The notes under the pieces: model-generated
Database searches by the model: none
What the model was told of the DNA's origin: nothing
What the model saw: only the letters and a program-made list of their open reading frames with translations
Source: Bordetella ansorpii
Lineage (GTDB): Bacteria; Pseudomonadota; Gammaproteobacteria; Burkholderiales; Burkholderiaceae_B
Length of the DNA stretch: 64,000 nucleotides
Direction of reading: 5' to 3'
NCBI RefSeq assembly: GCF_900078705.1
Contig: NZ_FKIF01000009.1
Span: 326,507-390,506, forward strand
Shown: positions 56,087-64,000 of the stretch, in pieces
How the letters are laid out: every line of letters begins with the position of its first letter
Position numbering within the stretch: the stretch's first letter is position 1
Program-made: the position numbers and the translations under genes

Positions 56087-58152
56087 TGCCGTTCTCCGCC
56101 GACACCCAGCACGAGTTCGGCCTGCGGCTGCGCCGCATCTATCTGTTGTACACGGCCGGCTTCTGCATGCTGGTGCTGCTGCTGGCCCTGGCCGAGATGG
56201 CCGGGCTGTCGCGCAACTGGATCGGCTACGCTTTTCTCATTGTCACGGTCAGCCTGTACGCCTGTATCGGCATCGTGTGCCGCACTTCCGACCAGGTCGA
56301 ATACTACGTGGCGGGCCGGCGCGTGCCCGCCCTCTACAACGGCATGGCCACGGCCGCCGACTGGATGTCGGTGGCCTCGTTCATCGGCGTGGCGGGCACC
56401 CTGTACCTGTCGGGCTACGGCGGCCTGGCCTACGTGATGGGCTGGACGGGCGGCTACGTGCTGGTGGCGTTGCTGCTGGCGCCGTACCTGCGCAAGTTCG
56501 GGCAGTACACCATCCCGGATTACCTCGGGGCGCGCTACGGCGGCAATCTGCCGCGGCTGATGGGCGTGGCCTGCGCGGTGCTGTGCTCGTTCACCTATCT
56601 GGTCGCGCAGATCTACGGCGTGGGCATCATCACCACCCGGCTGACCGGCATCTCGTTCGAACTGGGCATCTTCGTGGCGCTGGGCGGCATGCTGGTGTGC
56701 TCGTTCCTGGGCGGCATGCGCGCGGTCACGTGGACGCAGGTGGCGCAGTACATCATCCTGGTCATCGCCTATCTGGTGCCGGTGATCTGGCTGTCGGTCA
56801 AGCACACGGGCAGCCCGGCGCCGCAACTGTCGGCGGGCGCGGTACTGCAGCAGGTCACCGAGAAAGAGATCCATCTGCAGAACGATCCCGCCGAACGGGA
56901 GGTACGCCGCCTGTGGCGCGAGCGCGCGCAGGAAATGACCGCGCGCCTGGACGCCCTGCCGCAATCATGGGCCGACGAGAAAGACAAGTTGCGCCACCAG
57001 TTGGCCGCGCAGATCGCGGCCGACGCGCCGATGGTCGAGGTGCGCTCGCTCGAACGCGAACTGGCCGCCTATCCCCCCGACCCCGAAGCCGCGCGCATCG
57101 CCTGGTCGCAGGCGCGCGCCGCCTATGAGGCGCGCGGCTCGCCGCCGCCGCCGCACGCCCAGCCCTTTCCCGCGAGCGACCCGACCGAAAGCCGCGACAT
57201 GCGCATCAACTTCCTGGCGCTGGTGCTGTGCCTGATGCTGGGCACCGCCGGCATGCCGCACATCCTGATGCGCTCGTACACCACGCCCTCGGTGGGCGAC
57301 GCGCGCCGCTCCGTGTTCTGGGCGTTGCTGTTCATCCTGCTGCTTTACTTCACCGCGCCCGCGCTGGCGCTGCTGGTGAAGTACGAGGTATACGCGCAGG
57401 TGGTGGGCATCCGCTTCAGCGACCTGCCCAATTGGGTGCATGCATGGAGCGCGGTGGACAGCAATCTGCTGGAAGTGGTGGACATCAACCGCGATGGCAT
57501 CGTGCAACTGGGCGAGATCGGCATGGGCGCGGATGTGGTGGTGCTGGCCATGCCGGAGATCGGCGGCCTGCCCTTCGTCATCTCCGGCCTGGTGGCGGCT
57601 GGCGCCCTGGCCGCGGCACTGTCCACGGCGGACGGCCTGCTGCTGACGATGTCCAATTCACTCTCGCACGACATGTGGTATCGCATGGTGTCGCCGCGCA
57701 TGCCTGCGGCGCGGCGCGTCATCGTGTCGAAGATCCTGTTGCTGCTGGTGGCCTTCGGCGCCGCCTGGGTGGCGGCGCGCAAGCCGGCCGACATCCTGTT
57801 CATGGTGTCGGCGGCCTTTTCGTTCGCGGCCTCGTCGTTCTTTCCCGCGCTGGTCACGGGACTGTTCTGGCGGCGCGCCAACAAGTGGGGCGTGACGGCG
57901 GGCATGGCCGTGGGACTGCTGACGACGTTCGCCTACATGGCGCACACGCATCCGTGGCTGCGCGAATGGGTGTTCAACGTGCCGCGCACCGTGCCGATGG
58001 ATCTGTGGTGGGGCATCCAGCCCATCGCCGCGGGCGTGTTCGGCGCCCCGGCGGCGTTCGCCACCATCGTCGTGGTGTCGCTGCTGACGCGGCGGCCGGA
58101 CGCCGCCACGCTGGCGCTGGTGGACTACCTGCGCAAGCCGGGTACCCAATAA
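56086..58152 (+). CDS. Sodium:solute symporter (VC_2705/ActP-like) with EF-hand-like loop
   Basis: 688 residues, about 13 membrane helices. DQVEYYVAGRRVPALYNGMATAADWMSVASFIG and YTIPDYLGARYGG mark the SSS family. Residues about 260-365 are an extra hydrophilic, charged, partly helical insertion (EIHLQNDPAEREVRRLWRE... to DPTESRDMRIN). Residues 466-477, DINRDGIVQLGE, have the spacing of a calcium-binding EF-hand loop. Likely substrate is a short-chain carboxylate such as acetate, by family resemblance. Coupled to the DUF4212 gene. Confidence 0.85.
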   Translation: MPFSADTQHEFGLRLRRIYLLYTAGFCMLVLLLALAEMAGLSRNWIGYAFLIVTVSLYACIGIVCRTSDQVEYYVAGRRVPALYNGMATAADWMSVASFIGVAGTLYLSGYGGLAYVMGWTGGYVLVALLLAPYLRKFGQYTIPDYLGARYGGNLPRLMGVACAVLCSFTYLVAQIYGVGIITTRLTGISFELGIFVALGGMLVCSFLGGMRAVTWTQVAQYIILVIAYLVPVIWLSVKHTGSPAPQLSAGAVLQQVTEKEIHLQNDPAEREVRRLWRERAQEMTARLDALPQSWADEKDKLRHQLAAQIAADAPMVEVRSLERELAAYPPDPEAARIAWSQARAAYEARGSPPPPHAQPFPASDPTESRDMRINFLALVLCLMLGTAGMPHILMRSYTTPSVGDARRSVFWALLFILLLYFTAPALALLVKYEVYAQVVGIRFSDLPNWVHAWSAVDSNLLEVVDINRDGIVQLGEIGMGADVVVLAMPEIGGLPFVISGLVAAGALAAALSTADGLLLTMSNSLSHDMWYRMVSPRMPAARRVIVSKILLLLVAFGAAWVAARKPADILFMVSAAFSFAASSFFPALVTGLFWRRANKWGVTAGMAVGLLTTFAYMAHTHPWLREWVFNVPRTVPMDLWWGIQPIAAGVFGAPAAFATIVVVSLLTRRPDAATLALVDYLRKPGTQ

Positions 58153-58172
58153 ACGCCTTCGCCGCCCGCCGT

Positions 58173-58498
58173 TCAATGCCCGGTCGTCTTGGAAAACACC
58201 TGCATCACCACCACGCCCGCCACGATCAGCGCGATGCCGACGATGGCCGGCAGGTCGAGCGTCTGCTTGTACAGCACCAGCCCGGCCAGCGAGATCAGCA
58301 CGATGCCCGCGCCCGACCAGATCGCATAGGCCACGCCCATGGGGATGGTGCGCAAGGTCATGGACAGGAAATAGAACGCCACGCCATAGCCGACGACGGT
58401 GATGACCGAGGGCCACAGCCGCGTGAAGCCCTCGGCGCCCTTCAACGCGCTGGTGGCGATGATCTCGGCGCAGATGGCCAACGCCAGGTACAGCCAGT

Positions 58499-58502
<4 letters not shown>
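58173..58502 (-). CDS. Small multidrug resistance (EmrE/QacE-type) efflux protein
   Basis: 109 residues, four membrane helices. The essential Glu lies at residue 13 in LAICAEIIATSALK; GFTRLWPSV, PMGVAYAIWSGAGIVLISL and LDLPAIVGIALIVAGV are close to EmrE rather than to the guanidinium-exporting SugE/Gdx branch. It should exchange protons for lipophilic cations. Its ATG overlaps the stop of the Smr-domain gene (ATGA). Confidence 0.9.
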
Positions 58503-62606
<4,104 letters not shown>

Positions 62607-62610
<4 letters not shown>

Positions 62611-63248
62611 TGAAAAGCAGTCTTCGCCGATTGGCCGCCGTGGCGGTGCTGGGCCTGTGCCCGCTGGTGGCGGCGGCGGCCGGCGCAGCGGCCAGCGCGC
62701 AGGAACAGCTGAAAGCCTTCGTCTCCACGGTGCAGGCCGCCACGGGTTCGTTCACCCAGACCACCTCGGGCGCGCCGGGCGCCAAGCCCAAGACGCAAAG
62801 CGGCGACTTCGCCTTCCAGCGTCCCGGCAAGTTCAACTGGCGGGTCAAGCTGCCGTACGAACAGCGCATCGTCGCCGATGGCCAGCAGGTCTATCAGTAC
62901 GACCCCGACCTGGCGCAGGTCACCGTGCGCAAGGTCGACCAGGCCATCGGCACCTCGCCCGCCGCCATCCTGTTCGGCTCGGGCAACCTGGAGCAGGCCT
63001 TCCAGGTCTCGCCGCTGCCCGCCCGCGACGGCCTGCAGTGGCTGCGCGCCAAGCCGCGCAGCGCCGACGCCGGCTTCTCGCAGGTCGACATCGGCATGAA
63101 GGACAACCAGCCCGTGCGCATCGAACTGCTCGACGCCTTCGGCCAGACCACGCGCGTGGAGCTGTCCAACCTGCAGCCCAACCCCTCGCTGCCGGCCAAC
63201 GAGTTCCAGTTCACCCCGCCCGCGGGCACCGACGTGGTGAAGATGTAG
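62607..63248 (+). CDS. lolA: Outer-membrane lipoprotein carrier LolA
   Basis: 213 residues with a signal peptide ([21 protein letters not shown]). LolA motifs: [60 protein letters not shown] and [14 protein letters not shown]. It carries lipoproteins through the periplasm to LolB; the several lipoproteins encoded in this window would be clients. The ATG overlaps the ftsK stop (ATGA), so the two form an operon. The expected downstream rarA is missing. Confidence 0.95.
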
Positions 63249-63570
63249 GCGCTTTCCCCGTCCGGCCACACCCGCTCCGGGCCTCCCGGCGGTGCGCGGG
63301 CGTAGGCTACGGCCCGCGGTTCCTCAAGTATCGGCATGCCGCCTCCCAGCCGTCCGGTTTCGCCCGCAACCGCGGAGGCGGCATCGGACGCGGCATCGGT
63401 TTGCCGACGCTGGCCGAGGCGTTCTGATGCCCAGGCGGCGTTGATGCCGTTTTTACGGCCGCCAGCGGCTTTTTTCCACGGGGTTTATGGCGGGATTCCT
63501 ATAGTGGACCCGTCAGCAACCACGGCCAACGGCAGTCTGCCCCACCGCAGCCCCGCGCCCCCAAACCGCC
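63249..63570 (+). other. Non-coding stretch after lolA
   Basis: About 320 bases. A 122-residue frame crosses it but overlaps the next gene and has proline/arginine/alanine-rich shadow composition. TTCCTATAGTG near 63494-63504 could be a -10 region for the next gene. No terminator with a T-run was seen after lolA. Confidence 0.35.
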
Positions 63571-63873
63571 ATGCCTCAACCGCAACGCCAGCCCCGTCCC
63601 GCCATGCCTATCCCCATGCCGCTGGGCGACGCCATTTCGATGACCGTGCGCATCCCCTCGCACGAAGCCATGAATCTGCACCTGGCGCTGCGCCGCGCCG
63701 GTGACGCGCCCGCCGAGGTCCGCATCCTGGACGCCGGCCCCGCGGGCGGTCCCGCCACCATGCTGTTGCGCGGCACGCGCCACGGCATCGACTCGGCCAT
63801 GCACGCCATCATGTGCGCGCTGCCGCAGGCCGAATTCGGCGCCATCCATCCCCTGACGGCGGTGCTGCGATGA
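63571..63873 (+). CDS. Small protein of unknown function, coupled to a DapA-family gene
   Basis: 100 residues. After a Pro/Gln-rich start, the sequence DAISMTVRIPSHEAMNLHLALRRAGDAPAEVRILDAG ... GTRHGIDSAMHAIMCAL looks like a small alpha/beta domain. Its stop overlaps the start of the following DapA-family gene (ATGA), indicating an operon. An internal ATG at 63604 could be the real start. No family is recognised. Confidence 0.55.
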   Translation: MPQPQRQPRPAMPIPMPLGDAISMTVRIPSHEAMNLHLALRRAGDAPAEVRILDAGPAGGPATMLLRGTRHGIDSAMHAIMCALPQAEFGAIHPLTAVLR

Positions 63874-64000
63874 ACGCCGCCATGCACCCTGCCGCCCGCT
63901 TCGACGGCCTGTGGCTGCCCCTGGTCACGCCACTGCGCCAGGGCCGCGTCGACCTGCATGCCGCCCAGGCGCTCGCCCGCCACTACCGCCAGGCCGGCAT
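63870..64000 (+). CDS. DapA/dihydrodipicolinate synthase-family protein (partial, runs off the window)
   Basis: Only 43 residues are present. ARFDGLWLPLVTPLRQGRVDLHAAQALARHYRQAG is the N-terminal strand and helix of the DapA (Schiff-base aldolase) family, with the P-L-V-T-P motif. Substrate cannot be decided from this fragment. Start codon overlaps the stop of the previous gene. Confidence 0.75.
   Translation, partial: MNAAMHPAARFDGLWLPLVTPLRQGRVDLHAAQALARHYRQAG

Overview
The window is high-GC DNA with tightly packed, often overlapping genes. The kdp layout, the PhnX, LolA, FtsK and RarA sequences and the exported 'PXPV' protein fit a betaproteobacterium, most likely Alcaligenaceae (Bordetella or Achromobacter type). 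The assignment rests on recognising protein families; no search was run.

Left part (1-9.5 kb). A phosphorus-scavenging block comes first: phosphonoacetaldehyde hydrolase, a type I phosphodiesterase-like lipoprotein, a tiny lipoprotein and a Tat-exported phospholipase C. Next is a tRNA-Ser(CGA) gene with its own promoter. Immediately 3' of it lies a lower-GC, foreign-looking arsenic island: an integrase stub, arsR, a frameshifted arsI, arsC, fused remnants of acr3 and arsH, and an intact MFS pump. Imperfect direct repeats bracket the island.

9.6-18 kb holds an orphan type VI secretion tip/cargo cassette on the minus strand: VgrG, a DUF2169 protein fused to pentapeptide repeats, a second pentapeptide protein, DUF3540, a PAAR-like DUF4150 protein and a small membrane protein. 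No T6SS sheath, baseplate or membrane-complex genes and no recognisable toxin domain are present.

18-43 kb is accessory metabolism and regulation. It includes a divergent SDR/AhpD-like pair facing a wHTH-TPR regulator, with three 11-bp-phased repeats between them, and a LysR regulator. A 1405-residue ATPase-GAF-histidine kinase is convergent with a FixJ-type regulator. An exported/cytosolic hydrolase operon follows, with a MFS pump, a XapX protein and then an orphan receiver protein. The rest is two glutathione transferases, a SYLF lipoprotein, a CSS-EAL phosphodiesterase and several small orphans.

43-64 kb is mostly core. serS and rarA are on the minus strand. The complete kdp potassium system (kdpFABCDE, plus an extra 32-residue ORF before kdpF) carries a candidate KdpE operator. 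A DUF4212/sodium:solute symporter pair, an EmrE-type pump, an Smr-domain protein and trxB come next, then ftsK-lolA on the plus strand, a small unknown gene and the start of a DapA-family gene. The normally contiguous ftsK-lolA-rarA-serS neighbourhood is split here, with rarA-serS about 13 kb away in opposite orientation.

The most noteworthy signals are the decayed ars island that keeps a reductase but no classical arsenite pump, the toxin-less VgrG/pentapeptide cassette, the phased operator repeats, and the two-component network around the hydrolase operon.
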